64,000 nucleotides of DNA from Polaromonas sp. GTDB taxonomy: Bacteria; Pseudomonadota; Gammaproteobacteria; Burkholderiales; Burkholderiaceae_C. The stretch spans positions 62,001 through 126,000 of the forward strand of contig NZ_JAQSDA010000016.1 in NCBI RefSeq assembly GCF_029945685.1, written 5' to 3'. Below are positions 1 through 8,712 of the stretch, in pieces (the stretch's first letter is position 1; each line of letters starts with the position of its first letter). The notes beneath the pieces were generated by a model, which saw only the letters and a list, made by a program, of their open reading frames with translations, did no database searches and was not told the origin of the DNA. Both the position numbers and the translations under genes were made by a program.

Positions 1-686
1 GTCATCTGCACCAGCGCCGGGGTGATTTCCTGTTCTGCCACGTCCTGCACCAGCTTTTTGCACAGGCGCACCGCCTGCGGGCCGGCATTGACCAGCGTTT
101 TCACCAGCTCGGCCACCTTGCCGTCGAGCTCGGCGGCACTCACCACCTCATGCACAAACCCGATGCGCAGGGCTTCCGCGGCACTGAAACGTTCGGCGGT
201 CAGGAAGTAGCGGTGCGACGCCCGCGCGCCCATGGCGCGAATCACATACGGGCTGATGGTCGCGGGAATCAGGCCCAGCTTCACCTCGCTGAGGCAATAA
301 CCGGCGGTGTCCACCGAGACCGCGATGTCGCAGGCCGCCACCAGGCCGGTGCCGCCCGCATACACATCGCCCTGCACCTTGGCAATCGTCGGTTTGGGGC
401 AGGCATAAATCACGCGCAGCATCTCGGCCAGGGCGCCGGCATCGGCGAGGTTTTCCTCGCGCGAGTAGGTGGCCATGCGTTTCATCCAGTTCAGGTCGGC
501 GCCGGCGCAGAAGGCCGTGCCGTTGGCCGCCAGCACGATGCAGCGCACGTCGTCACGCCCACCGAGGTCCTGAAAACACGCGGTCAGCTCGGCGATGACT
601 TCATCGTTGAACGCGTTGCGAACGTCGGGGCGATTGAGGGTGACGGTGGCCACGCCGCCGTCACAGGCCAGTTGCAGGTGATTCAT
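1..686 (-). CDS. Enoyl-CoA hydratase/isomerase, methylglutaconyl-CoA hydratase-like (3' end off window)
   Basis: The frame is open to the left edge; the start is the ATG at 686. The visible 228 residues form a crotonase-fold enzyme. Seen: the N-terminal VTLNRPDVRNAF, the first oxyanion-hole segment FCAGADLNWM, the second one in VYAGGTGLVAACD, and the acidic loop LSEVKLGLIPATISPYV. That loop style is common in 3-methylglutaconyl-CoA hydratases (LiuC/AtuE), but side specificity cannot be read from sequence. It lies 10 bp downstream of the acyl-CoA dehydrogenase gene in the same operon, so hydration of the carboxylated product made by the neighbouring carboxylase is the likely step. Confidence 0.85.
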   Translation of the reverse strand, partial: MNHLQLACDGGVATVTLNRPDVRNAFNDEVIAELTACFQDLGGRDDVRCIVLAANGTAFCAGADLNWMKRMATYSREENLADAGALAEMLRVIYACPKPTIAKVQGDVYAGGTGLVAACDIAVSVDTAGYCLSEVKLGLIPATISPYVIRAMGARASHRYFLTAERFSAAEALRIGFVHEVVSAAELDGKVAELVKTLVNAGPQAVRLCKKLVQDVAEQEITPALVQM

Positions 687-696
687 GGTTTCTTCC

Positions 697-1836
697 TCAG
701 TACCTTTTTGCCACTTCTTCCAGCATCACTTCGGTGGCACCGCCACCGATCGCCAGCACGCGCGCATCGCGCCACAGGCGCTCGATCGCGGTTTCGCGGA
801 TGAAGCCCATGCCGCCGTGGAACTGCTGACACGTCTGCACCACCTCGTTGACCAGCTCGCCGGTCAGCGCCTTGAGCATGGACACGTCCTGCACGATGTC
901 GTGGCCTTGCGTGACGCGCCAGGCGCAGTGGTACATGAAGGCGCGCGCGGCACGCGTCTTGGCGTCCAGCATGGCCAGGCGCTGGCGAATCACCTGCTGG
1001 TCCCACAGCGGCCCGCCGAAGGCCTGGCGCTGGCGCACGTAGTCGAGTGTGAGCTTGAGCGCCTGCTGGCAATGGCCGACCGCCATCGCGCCCAGCGCAA
1101 TACGCTCAGTCTGGAAGTTTTTCATCACCGAATAAAAACCCTTGCCCTCCTCGCCCAGCAGGTTCCAGGCGGGGATGCGCACGTTGTCGAAGATCAGCTC
1201 GGCGGTGTCCGAGGACAGCCAGCCGGTTTTCTTGAGCGCCCGGCCGACGGTGAAGCCCGGCGTGCCTTTTTCGACGATGAACATCGAGATGTCGCGCTTG
1301 CCCGGCCCGGTCTTGGCGGCGACGAAGTACAGGTCGGCATGGACGCCGTTGGTGATGAACATCTTGGTGCCATTGATCACCCAGTCGTCGCCATCGCGTT
1401 TGGCGGTGCTGCGAATACCGGCCACGTCGGAGCCGGCGCCCGGCTCGGTGATGCCGACGGCGGTGATCAACTCACCGGCGATCACCTTCTTCATGTACTT
1501 GTCTTTTTGCGCCGCATTGCCCGCGTGGTGCAAATGCGGGCTGGCCATGTCGGTGTGGACCAGCACGGTGATGATGAAGCCGGCAAAGGTGGACTGCGAC
1601 AGCGCCTCGGCAAACACCAGGTTGGTCATCGCGTCGCTGTCGGCACCGCCGTATTGCTCTTCGTACATCAGGCCGAACAGGCCGGCGGCACCCATGCGTT
1701 TGAGCACATCGCGCGGCACAAAGCCGGTTTCTTCCCAGGCGGCGGCGTGTGGCTCCACCTCTTTGGCGATGAAACGGCCGATCTGGTCGCGCAGGGACTC
1801 GTACTCGGGCGTGTCGTAGATGGAAACGTTGGACAT
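697..1836 (-). CDS. Acyl-CoA dehydrogenase (FAD), long/branched-chain type
   Basis: This 379-residue cytosolic flavoenzyme oxidises an acyl-CoA to the 2-enoyl-CoA and passes electrons to ETF. The usual fold order is visible: an alpha-helical N-domain, the FAD-binding [14 protein letters not shown] in the middle beta domain, and a C-terminal helical domain. The canonical C-terminal catalytic glutamate (IYEGTS motif) is absent; that position reads AIGGGATEV. A glutamate in helix G (NFQTERIALGA) is placed as in isovaleryl- and long-chain acyl-CoA dehydrogenases and probably acts as the base. The gene sits between the carboxylase and the hydratase, so a methyl-branched acyl-CoA substrate is likely. 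A separate clear isovaleryl-CoA dehydrogenase lies at 37 kb, so the substrate here may differ from isovaleryl-CoA. Confidence 0.88.
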   Translation of the reverse strand: MSNVSIYDTPEYESLRDQIGRFIAKEVEPHAAAWEETGFVPRDVLKRMGAAGLFGLMYEEQYGGADSDAMTNLVFAEALSQSTFAGFIITVLVHTDMASPHLHHAGNAAQKDKYMKKVIAGELITAVGITEPGAGSDVAGIRSTAKRDGDDWVINGTKMFITNGVHADLYFVAAKTGPGKRDISMFIVEKGTPGFTVGRALKKTGWLSSDTAELIFDNVRIPAWNLLGEEGKGFYSVMKNFQTERIALGAMAVGHCQQALKLTLDYVRQRQAFGGPLWDQQVIRQRLAMLDAKTRAARAFMYHCAWRVTQGHDIVQDVSMLKALTGELVNEVVQTCQQFHGGMGFIRETAIERLWRDARVLAIGGGATEVMLEEVAKRY

Positions 1837-1868
1837 GGAAGCCTTGTTCTGAGTTTGTTATTTCCCCA

Positions 1869-1919
1869 CCGTTCGCGTTGAGCTTGTCGAAACGCCTTCG
1901 ACAGGCTCAGGCCGAACGG
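1869..1919. repeat. Intergenic inverted repeat (REP-like hairpin)
   Basis: The two arms, CCGTTCGCGTTGAGCTTGTC and GACAGGCTCAGGCCGAACGG, form an imperfect hairpin between the carboxylase and the acyl-CoA dehydrogenase. A related element lies at 17566-17644. Elements of this type (TTCGACAGGCTCAGG) are scattered between genes in many Burkholderiales. It could also end or stabilise the transcript. Confidence 0.75.
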
Positions 1920-1945
1920 GAAGGGTACGGAGAATCACATGGGCC

Positions 1946-3580
1946 TCACATGCGGAAGACGCCGAACTTCGGCTCGGGAATCGGTGCGTTCAGGCTGACG
2001 CGCAGGCCCAGCGCCAGCACGCGGCGCGTGTCCGCCGGGTCGATCACACCGTCGTCCCACAGTCGCGCGCTGGAGTAATACGGGTGCGACTGGTGCTCAA
2101 ACTGGTCCAGCATCGGCTGCTTGAAGGCTTTTTCTTCCTCGGCGCTCCAGCTGCCGCCCTTGGCCTCGATCGCGTCGCGCCGCACACTGGCCAGCACGGA
2201 AGAAGCCTGTTCGCCGCCCATGACGCAGATACGCGCGTTCGGCCACATCCACAAAAAGCGCGGGCTGTAGGCGCGGCCGCACATGCCGTAGTTGCCGGCA
2301 CCAAAACTGCCGCCGATGATGATGGTGAACTTGGGCACCTGGGCGGTGGCCACCGCCATCACCATCTTGGCGCCGTGGCGCGCTATGCCTTCGGCTTCGT
2401 ACTTGCGGCCGACCATGAAGCCGGTGATGTTCTGCAAAAACACCAGCGGAATCTTGCGCTGGCAACAAAGCTCGATGAAGTGCGCGCCCTTCTGCGCCGA
2501 CTCGCTGAACAAAATGCCGTTGTTGGCAATGATGCCAACCGGCATGCCTTCGATGTGCGCGAACCCGGTGACCAAGGTGGCGCCGAAACGCGCCTTGAAC
2601 TCGTCGAACTCGCTGCCGTCGACGATACGGGCGATGATCTCGTGCACGTCGTAAGGCTTGCGGGTGTCGGTGGGCACTACGCCATAAACCTCGTCTGCTG
2701 CATATTCAGGAGCACGTGGCGCACGGCTGGCGAGGACTTCAGGCACTTTTCTATTGAATTTTGCGTTCAGATTGGCCACCGCGGCACGGGCCAGCGCCAG
2801 CGCGTGGGCGTCGTTCTGCGCCAGGTAGTCGGCCACGCCCGACAGCCGGGTGTGCACGTCGCCGCCGCCCAGGTCTTCCGCGGTGACGATCTCGCCAGTG
2901 GCGGCCTTCACCAGCGGCGGGCCGCCCAGAAAGATGGTGCCCTGGTTCTTGACAATGATCGTCTCGTCGCTCATGGCCGGCACATAGGCGCCGCCTGCGG
3001 TGCAGCTGCCCATGACCACGGCGATCTGCGCAATGCCCTGTGCACTCATGTTGGCCTGGTTGTAGAAGATGCGGCCGAAATGGTCGCGGTCGGGAAACAC
3101 CTCGTCCTGGTTGGGCAGGTTCGCGCCGCCCGAATCGACCAGGTAAATGCAAGGCAGGCGGTTTTGCTGCGCCACTTCCTGCGCACGCAGATGTTTCTTG
3201 ACCGTCATCGGGTAGTAGGTGCCGCCTTTGACCGTCGCGTCGTTGCAGACGATCATGCAATCCACGCCGTTGACGCGTCCAATGCCGGTGATCACACCGG
3301 CGCAGGGTGCGCTGTCGCTACCGTCGCGGTCCGGGTACATGGCCAGCGCCGCCAGCGGCGCCAGCTCCAGGAAAGGCGTGCCCGGGTCCAGCAGCATCTG
3401 CACCCGCTCGCGCGGCGGCAGCTTGCCACGCGCCACGTGTTTGGCCCGGGCCGCTTCACCACCGCCGGCAGCGGCCTTGGCCACCTGCAGTTTCAGGTCG
3501 TCCACCAGCGCGCGCATGGCGGCGGCATTGGCCTGGAAGTCGGCCGAGCGGGCGTTGAGTTTTGTCTCAAGAACTGGCAT
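1946..3580 (-). CDS. Acyl-CoA carboxylase beta subunit (methylcrotonyl-/geranyl-CoA type)
   Basis: This biotin-dependent carboxyltransferase subunit (544 aa) transfers carboxyl from carboxybiotin to a branched enoyl-CoA. Seen: the N-terminal carboxyltransferase core with [20 protein letters not shown], the CoA-site segments [17 protein letters not shown] and [15 protein letters not shown], and the C-terminal half with [10 protein letters not shown] and [16 protein letters not shown]; it ends in FGVFRM, as in LiuB. The ATG at 3580 was chosen because GAGGA lies just upstream and it removes an unrelated 31-residue extension. The biotin-carboxylase alpha subunit is not in the window; it would be expected left of position 1. 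Methylcrotonyl-CoA is the likelier substrate. Geranyl-CoA (AtuC type) cannot be excluded. Confidence 0.9.
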   Translation of the reverse strand: MPVLETKLNARSADFQANAAAMRALVDDLKLQVAKAAAGGGEAARAKHVARGKLPPRERVQMLLDPGTPFLELAPLAALAMYPDRDGSDSAPCAGVITGIGRVNGVDCMIVCNDATVKGGTYYPMTVKKHLRAQEVAQQNRLPCIYLVDSGGANLPNQDEVFPDRDHFGRIFYNQANMSAQGIAQIAVVMGSCTAGGAYVPAMSDETIIVKNQGTIFLGGPPLVKAATGEIVTAEDLGGGDVHTRLSGVADYLAQNDAHALALARAAVANLNAKFNRKVPEVLASRAPRAPEYAADEVYGVVPTDTRKPYDVHEIIARIVDGSEFDEFKARFGATLVTGFAHIEGMPVGIIANNGILFSESAQKGAHFIELCCQRKIPLVFLQNITGFMVGRKYEAEGIARHGAKMVMAVATAQVPKFTIIIGGSFGAGNYGMCGRAYSPRFLWMWPNARICVMGGEQASSVLASVRRDAIEAKGGSWSAEEEKAFKQPMLDQFEHQSHPYYSSARLWDDGVIDPADTRRVLALGLRVSLNAPIPEPKFGVFRM

Positions 3581-3675
3581 AAATTCCTCACAGCGGCGCG
3601 AGCGGCCGCGCATGGGCCACTCCTTAACGCCAATACTGCAGCTTAGGCGCAAAAACCTCGAGATGACCGCCACGC

Positions 3676-3694
3676 AAGTTGCAAATCGTGCCAG
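3676..3694 (+). promoter_or_regulatory. Conserved 19-mer, candidate AraC-type operator (copy 1)
   Basis: AAGTTGCAAATCGTGCCAG lies 96-114 bp upstream of the carboxylase start. An identical 19-mer lies at 12686-12704, just ahead of the AraC-family regulator gene. The flanking sequence is clearly related but diverged, so the perfect match suggests selection on the site. Inference: it is an operator through which the regulator controls the catabolic operon and itself. Confidence 0.6.
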
Positions 3695-3704
3695 TTTTCG
3701 TCAG

Positions 3705-3830
3705 ATGTCTTCCCGTCGGGCTGCCACGACGGACCACAGCCGCTTTAAGGGCCGGCGGCCCGCCGGCGGCCCCAAGGTGACACAGATCACGCCAGGCAGG
3801 GCGCAGCAGTCAGCAGCCCGCATCAGCGCC
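3705..3830 (+). pseudogene. Decayed 5' end of an AraC-family regulator gene
   Basis: Translation in the frame of the ATG at 3705 gives a segment at 3750-3830 that aligns without gaps over 27 residues to the intact AraC-type protein encoded at 12820-12900, with 16 identities. Matching blocks include GR-PA, QI-P-R, QQ and AARI-A. About 60 bp is missing between this segment and the upstream 19-mer compared with the intact gene, and nothing recognisable follows. Only this N-terminal piece remains; the DNA-binding domain is absent. The remnant lies head-to-head with the catabolic operon, the expected position of such a regulator. The rest of 3581-3957 holds no supported gene. Confidence 0.65.
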
Positions 3831-3957
3831 GACCCAAGCCCCCCGCTCGCTCGCCTGAATCCGGTCTTGCGCGCTGGAACGAGGTCTATTCGGATGGCAA
3901 CATCCCCCTTGACCAGAGGGACCCGGGCACCAGGGAGGCTCCCTAGAATTTATTCGC

Positions 3958-4434
3958 ATGATTACCATCTCTCATACCGAGGAAATGCGGTGCTCCCCTG
4001 AGCAGGCCTTCGCGTTCGCTGGGGACTATGCGAATGACCCGTTATGGCGTCAGGGCGTGCTCAGCATGGACTACGAGAACAGCGGCGCGCCCTCTGTCGG
4101 CGCCCGAACCCGTGAGCGAATGCGCAGCCTCGGTTTCGCCGCCATCACCGTGGCCGAGGTCATTGAATATTCCGAAAGCCGCACGGCCTTTCGCAGCCTG
4201 TCGGGTCCGCTGCCTTGTTCCGGCAGCCGGCACTTCATCGCATGCCCTACCGGCACGCGCGTCACTTACACACTCACGCTGGACGGACGCGGCGCGATGC
4301 GCCTGATCGAGCCCCTGTTGGGGATTCTTCTTGCACGTCAGGTCCCCGCGGACCTGCGCCGGCTGAAACAGCAGCTTGAGCAGATGGCGAAAGAACCTAC
4401 AGCAGCCTCGGAGCAACCCGCATGCCCCCTCTAA
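3958..4434 (+). CDS. SRPBCC-family protein (polyketide cyclase/dehydrase-like)
   Basis: This small soluble protein (158 aa) has the START/Bet v1-like helix-grip pattern: an N-terminal beta strand with the ISHTEEMRCSPEQAFAFAGD helix, a run of beta strands, and a long C-terminal helix (residues about 110-145). Such proteins bind hydrophobic ligands, and their exact role usually cannot be inferred. It overlaps the following glutathione S-transferase gene by 13 bp, so the two are translationally coupled and may act on the same hydrophobic or electrophilic compound. Confidence 0.75.
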   Translation: MITISHTEEMRCSPEQAFAFAGDYANDPLWRQGVLSMDYENSGAPSVGARTRERMRSLGFAAITVAEVIEYSESRTAFRSLSGPLPCSGSRHFIACPTGTRVTYTLTLDGRGAMRLIEPLLGILLARQVPADLRRLKQQLEQMAKEPTAASEQPACPL

Positions 4435-5036
4435 AACTTTACTACGTCCCTGGGTTTTGTTCGCTGGCCATTCACATCGTGATGCGCGAGCTCGGCATGG
4501 ACTTCACGCTCGTGAAGGTGGACATGCAAACAAAGCAAACTGCGCAGGGTGAAGACTTTCTGCGCATCAATCCGAAAGGACAGGTACCGTATCTGCTCGC
4601 AGATGACGGCATGGGTTTGAGCGAGGGCCCGGTGATCGCACAATATCTTGCGGACCGGCTCATCGACACACCTCTTCTGCCCAAAGCGGGAACGATGAGA
4701 CGCTACCGCGTCATGGAATGGCAGGCCTATGTCGCTTCGGAGATCCACAAGGCCTATACGCCGCTGTTTCACCCAACGATCGCCGCAGACGACAAGGCGC
4801 TGTTTGCAAAAATCCTGCGCACGAGATACCAATGGATAGACGGCGTGCTCGCGCGCGAGATGTATTTGACGGGCAGCAGCTTCACGCTGGCCGATGCGTA
4901 TCTGTTCGCCGTCACTCGTTGGGCCGGGTACGTGGGTCTGGACCTCGCCGGCCTCACCCACCTGCAGGACTTCATGGGACGGGTGGCCGCCCGGCCTCAA
5001 GTTATTCAAGCCTTGCAGGCCGAAAACCAGGTCTAA
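4422..5036 (+). CDS. Glutathione S-transferase, beta-class-like
   Basis: This cytosolic GST (204 aa) resembles bacterial beta-class GstA. The N-terminal thioredoxin-fold domain (residues 1-82) has the YVPGFCSLA segment with the beta-class cysteine, NPKGQVPYLL with the cis-proline, and the glutathione-binding SEGPVIAQYL. The C-terminal helical domain contains FTLADAYLFAVTRW, the N-capping/hydrophobic-staple region typical of the family. It overlaps the preceding SRPBCC gene by 13 bp and ends convergently with the next minus-strand gene (4-bp overlap of the stops). Expected role: conjugation or peroxide/electrophile detoxification. Confidence 0.9.
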   Translation: MPPLKLYYVPGFCSLAIHIVMRELGMDFTLVKVDMQTKQTAQGEDFLRINPKGQVPYLLADDGMGLSEGPVIAQYLADRLIDTPLLPKAGTMRRYRVMEWQAYVASEIHKAYTPLFHPTIAADDKALFAKILRTRYQWIDGVLAREMYLTGSSFTLADAYLFAVTRWAGYVGLDLAGLTHLQDFMGRVAARPQVIQALQAENQV

Positions 5037-5602
5037 CCGGGAACCTCGCAATTTTTCTTCAGTGACAGATCCACCAGGTGATCATGCCTGGCCAGTGAAG
5101 CCGCCAGCGCCTGCTGAAGACCCAAGGCCTGTTGCTGGACCTGCACCATCTTCTGGGTGGTTTCCTGCATTTCTGCCATGCGTGAGTTCATCGAGGACTG
5201 CGCGCTGATGCCGCCGACGAAACCGGCCACCATGCCGACGCCGGGAATCATGCTGAGCAGGCCAGTCGCCATTGAGGAGCCTCCCTGCAGGCCTCCAAGC
5301 CCGCCGCTTGACTGCTCGATCATTTTTTTACGGGCATGTTCCGCGCTCTCAAGTGCCGTCGTGGCCGCCGCTTGCTGCTCGGACATCGAACTCTCAAGAG
5401 TCGTGACCTCCTGGTGGATCTGCGCGCAGGTCAAATTCACATCGGTGATTTTCCGGGCACCAGCCGCTGGATTGCGATAGAGGGCTGCAGGGTCCGGACT
5501 GGCCTCGGGCAACGCTTGCGCCCCCACAGACACTGCGCCCGCCATCCCCGACACCCAGAGCGTGCGAACGACCAGGCGCCCTAGCCGGGGGGCGCTCATC
5601 AT
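5033..5602 (-). CDS. Exported protein of unknown function (autotransporter-operon partner 2)
   Basis: I do not recognise this 189-residue protein. A likely signal peptide covers residues 1-30, ending in GAQA. After that come a Cys-containing segment (NLTCAQIHQEVTTLESS), a heptad-like, probably coiled-coil region, a Gly-rich hydrophobic stretch (LLSMIPGVGMVAGFVGG) that could cross or insert in a membrane, and a second Gln/Met-rich helical region. Two cysteines remain after processing. The start overlaps the stop of the upstream gene as ATGA, so it is translationally coupled and belongs to the operon headed by the two HAF-repeat autotransporters. A periplasmic or membrane accessory role is an inference. 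Confidence 0.6.
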   Translation of the reverse strand: MMSAPRLGRLVVRTLWVSGMAGAVSVGAQALPEASPDPAALYRNPAAGARKITDVNLTCAQIHQEVTTLESSMSEQQAAATTALESAEHARKKMIEQSSGGLGGLQGGSSMATGLLSMIPGVGMVAGFVGGISAQSSMNSRMAEMQETTQKMVQVQQQALGLQQALAASLARHDHLVDLSLKKNCEVPG

Positions 5603-6588
5603 GATGGCTGGCCTTTAGAGGTTTCGATCTGTTTGAGCAGGCTGCGCCAGTCGGTGTTGAACATGAGGCCCAGCAGGCGTCCGGTGCCGCTAGCCGGATG
5701 CAACTGCCCTTTGCGCAATGCCGACCAGGTCGGGGACGCCGCGCCCAGGTAAATCACCAGGAACTGGATGTCCGACGCGGGGCGGGCAGGGTCGATCAAA
5801 TCACGGTTCAGAACGCCATTGACCAGCAGCGGGCGAGTGGTGTTGAGCACCACCAACTGGTAGCCGCCGCCACGACGGAGCACTGTCATGCCGTTGTAGC
5901 TTCCGATCGGGAGGGGATCACGCAACGCGTCGGTATCGTTGACCAACACGTTCAAAGCATCCCCCTCGCCGGGCGTATGCTGCGTTCCATCAGGGTAACG
6001 TTTGGTGGTCTTGCTGTCGGGTTTGAGTGGATAGGCCCGGATCACCAGGCTCCCCGTCACGGTCGGCCCCACCGCGCCGCCACGCCGATGTCCCAAGCCG
6101 CCGCCCGGCCCAATGCTGACACCCTGCGGATTCAAGAGCGGAGGCTGGCTCAATAACAGGCTGTATAGCGCATCGAGCTTAGCGCGCATGGTCGCCACGC
6201 CTGGAAGCGAGAGGTTCCCGCCATAAGTTGTCTGCATTTCGACATGACCCATGACGGCGCCCGCCGGCCCAGGTGCCATGCCTATGGTGCCAGGCTGCCG
6301 CCAAGCCTGGATGATGCCATGCGGGGGGAAATCCGCCGCATTGTCGAGTACCACTTCCGGGCCGTTTTGGACGGCTGATGGGGTGGCCGGGGTAGCCGGC
6401 GAACCAAGCATGGGGCTGGCCGGCGCCCCCGGATTCGCTGCATTTTGCAGTCCCTGGGTGATGACATGGCCTATGGCCTGCTGCAATACGTTATTTAGCA
6501 AATCGTTGGCGTTGGCCTGGAAAGCGCTGGTGCACAGGCTCAGCGCGGCAGCGCTGCGGAGGACCAAAACCTGGTGGCGGTACAACAT
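5599..6588 (-). CDS. Exported protein of unknown function (autotransporter-operon partner 1)
   Basis: I do not recognise this 329-residue protein. The ATG at 6588 was chosen because AAGGAAAT lies about 9 nt upstream and it places a clear signal peptide (LVLRSAAALSLCTSAFQANA) at the N-terminus. The alternative is a TTG at 6615 that overlaps the stop of the autotransporter. The mature part begins with a low-complexity Ala/Pro-rich linker (residues about 45-75), then a beta-rich region. It is cotranscribed with the upstream autotransporter and overlaps the following gene by 4 bp. Localisation is probably periplasmic or extracellular. Confidence 0.6.
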   Translation of the reverse strand: MLYRHQVLVLRSAAALSLCTSAFQANANDLLNNVLQQAIGHVITQGLQNAANPGAPASPMLGSPATPATPSAVQNGPEVVLDNAADFPPHGIIQAWRQPGTIGMAPGPAGAVMGHVEMQTTYGGNLSLPGVATMRAKLDALYSLLLSQPPLLNPQGVSIGPGGGLGHRRGGAVGPTVTGSLVIRAYPLKPDSKTTKRYPDGTQHTPGEGDALNVLVNDTDALRDPLPIGSYNGMTVLRRGGGYQLVVLNTTRPLLVNGVLNRDLIDPARPASDIQFLVIYLGAASPTWSALRKGQLHPASGTGRLLGLMFNTDWRSLLKQIETSKGQPS

Positions 6589-6611
6589 GTTCGTATTTCC
6601 TTTAAAAGTGG

Positions 6612-8621
6612 TCAAAAAGCGGCACGCAGGCTGATCGCCGCAGAGACGCTGGGGTCTTCGCCGCGCGAAGCCGCATGCAGTGAAAAAATCAGCCGGACTT
6701 TTTGAGTCAGTTGCCGGTCGACGTCGATGCCGGCGCGCGCCCAGGAACGGCGGATCTGCGAGCCTGCCCCTTCGAACGAGAAGAGCCCAAGCACCTGCCC
6801 TTTGATCGCCGGCCCCTGACCATCGAAACGGTGGGCCAATTCCAGCGTTCCGCGCAGGCTCGTGACAGAATCAATCGCGAAGGTCGACCCCAGCCCCAGG
6901 CGCGACTCCAATGCGGTATGGCTTTGCCCTTCAAAGCGCGCAGGGAAGCCGCCGCCCACCTCGGTGTAGCCCGCGATTTCGGTGTGGGTCCGAGTCAGCG
7001 CAACGTAGGGAGACAACGCCACAGCGCCAGCCTTCCACAGGTCGTTCCAGTCGGCTCGCAGCCGCAGCGCGGTTGACCTGACTGCGGTACTTCCGCGCGA
7101 GAAGTCCGTACCACTTCCGCCTGCATAGCCACGATTGACGTCGGCGCGCCAGTTGCCCCGGACCGCGGTTGCAGACAGCTGCGGGCCGGTAGGAACCTGA
7201 TAGTCGAGTTCCGCCATCACATGCTCGCCGCCAATGCGGTTGCCGCCGAACTCTCCGAGGCTCTGGTTCTGGCGGCCGTAGCCAATGCCAACCCCGGCGC
7301 GCAGCGCACCGTGCGCAAAATCGCGGCACAGCCCGACTTCGGCGAGGCTTTCATCGCTATCCCTGCCAGCGCTGTACCGTCCGAGATCGCCGGTCGCCCA
7401 GAAACAGTTTTGCCCCTCCAACGCGCCATAGGAAAGCAGCGGACGATGGTGACTGCCCCAAAGAATCATCCCCATCCGGGTGAGCGACTGGGCGTGCTGG
7501 AGCGACGGATTGACCGCCTGAAGACTCTGAGAATAGTTGGCGGGCTGCATGACGCCCGACCCCAACGGCGAAACGCGCGCCAGCCAGCCCGTTTCAATCG
7601 AGTTTCTGCTGCCATTGCCAACAACGATACTGCCGTCCGCATTGGTCGCGGTGGCTTCCTCCAGATTCCATCGGCTGCTGTCCACCCCCGCGTCCGCGAG
7701 CCAGCCGGCCACCGACTGCATGCCGGTGGCCTCGGTCCACCGAAAGGCTTGACTGATGCGCGCGGCATTCTCTGCGCGGCCAACCACCACCAGCCCGTTG
7801 GCTGAGACGGCTCGGGCCTCGCTGTCTCGGCCACCCAAGGTACCAATATCTTTCATTCCCTCGGAGGGAGTCCAGTGAAACGCGTGCCTGGCCGTACCGG
7901 GCAAAGAGCTGCTGGCCTGGCTCACCCCCACCACCACCCCGCCGTCAGCGGACACACCGGAGGCCTCGCTGTACGGGTCAGCGTTGGGGCCACCCAACAG
8001 GGAACCGAGGTCCACCATACCGCCGGCAGCAGTCCATCGAAACGCGTGAGTCACCGTCCCGCGCGTCTTGACCCCCACCACCACCGAGCCGTCGTGCGAG
8101 ACGCCGGCAGCCGAGCTGTCGCCTGCGGGCAGACCGGCGGCGAGATTCCGGATGGTGTTGTCCTGGGCCCATAACACCGCGCGTTTGGCGCCGCTACTCA
8201 GCACGGCTTCCCCGACCACCACGTTGCCATCCCCGGACACCGCGCGCGCCTCGCTGGTGCCGCCCACGCCCAGCGTGCCGAGGTTGACCAGCCCGGCGGA
8301 GGTCCACCGGAAGGCGCGCCACTGGTTACTGATCAGGGCGGCGCCCACCGCCACACGCCCGTCGGCCGAAAGGCCAAGTACCGAACCACGCTCTGTGTCA
8401 AGCCCGCTCAGGGGCGCCATACTGGCGCCGGCCATGCCGGTCGATGCGAGCGAAAGGTCGTCTGGCGAATCGGTGCGGCCGCCCACTGTGCTGCCATCGG
8501 CAGAAATTGCATAGATATTGCTGCCGCGACCGAAGCTTCGCAACTCGCTATGGGCATGGGCGGCCGGGTGAACCAGCGTCAAAGTTGCGAGCGCGAGCGG
8601 TGTCAAGAGATAGGTCTTCAC
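6612..8621 (-). CDS. HAF-repeat autotransporter (second gene of pair)
   Basis: This predicted outer-membrane autotransporter has about 669 aa. The GTG at 8621 was chosen because it gives a signal peptide starting KTYLLTPLALATLTL, parallel to the KTFKLRP start of its neighbour, with AGGAA upstream; the longer frame from 8648 lacks this. The passenger (residues about 30-350) is built of repeats combining ADGSTVVG-like strands with HAFRWT...GMVDLGSL units (HAF repeats), which probably form a beta-propeller or solenoid. A linker (MILWGSHHRPLLSYGALEGQ) precedes the C-terminal 12-strand beta-barrel, which ends in an aromatic residue (SLRAAF). It is a close paralogue of the upstream gene. Substrate or adhesion target is unknown. 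Confidence 0.85.
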   Translation of the reverse strand: MKTYLLTPLALATLTLVHPAAHAHSELRSFGRGSNIYAISADGSTVGGRTDSPDDLSLASTGMAGASMAPLSGLDTERGSVLGLSADGRVAVGAALISNQWRAFRWTSAGLVNLGTLGVGGTSEARAVSGDGNVVVGEAVLSSGAKRAVLWAQDNTIRNLAAGLPAGDSSAAGVSHDGSVVVGVKTRGTVTHAFRWTAAGGMVDLGSLLGGPNADPYSEASGVSADGGVVVGVSQASSSLPGTARHAFHWTPSEGMKDIGTLGGRDSEARAVSANGLVVVGRAENAARISQAFRWTEATGMQSVAGWLADAGVDSSRWNLEEATATNADGSIVVGNGSRNSIETGWLARVSPLGSGVMQPANYSQSLQAVNPSLQHAQSLTRMGMILWGSHHRPLLSYGALEGQNCFWATGDLGRYSAGRDSDESLAEVGLCRDFAHGALRAGVGIGYGRQNQSLGEFGGNRIGGEHVMAELDYQVPTGPQLSATAVRGNWRADVNRGYAGGSGTDFSRGSTAVRSTALRLRADWNDLWKAGAVALSPYVALTRTHTEIAGYTEVGGGFPARFEGQSHTALESRLGLGSTFAIDSVTSLRGTLELAHRFDGQGPAIKGQVLGLFSFEGAGSQIRRSWARAGIDVDRQLTQKVRLIFSLHAASRGEDPSVSAAISLRAAF

Positions 8622-8712
8622 TGTCAATTCCTGGCTAGGCGCCGTCAAGCTGGCGCAAGTAAAAAAGGCCCTCTTCCCCGCCGCGGGTCGAGAATGCAGT
8701 CAGGCGGAGCGA

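Noticed and set aside
2084..3646. Long plus-strand open frame (520 codons) opposite the carboxylase gene
   Set aside because: It is the antisense of a clear carboxyltransferase gene in high-GC DNA. Its protein is His/Arg/Gly-rich without family motifs.
3219..4001. Continuous frame running through the AraC relic
   Set aside because: Its first half is antisense to the carboxylase. Only 3750-3830 has homology to a real protein, so it is a relic and not a gene.
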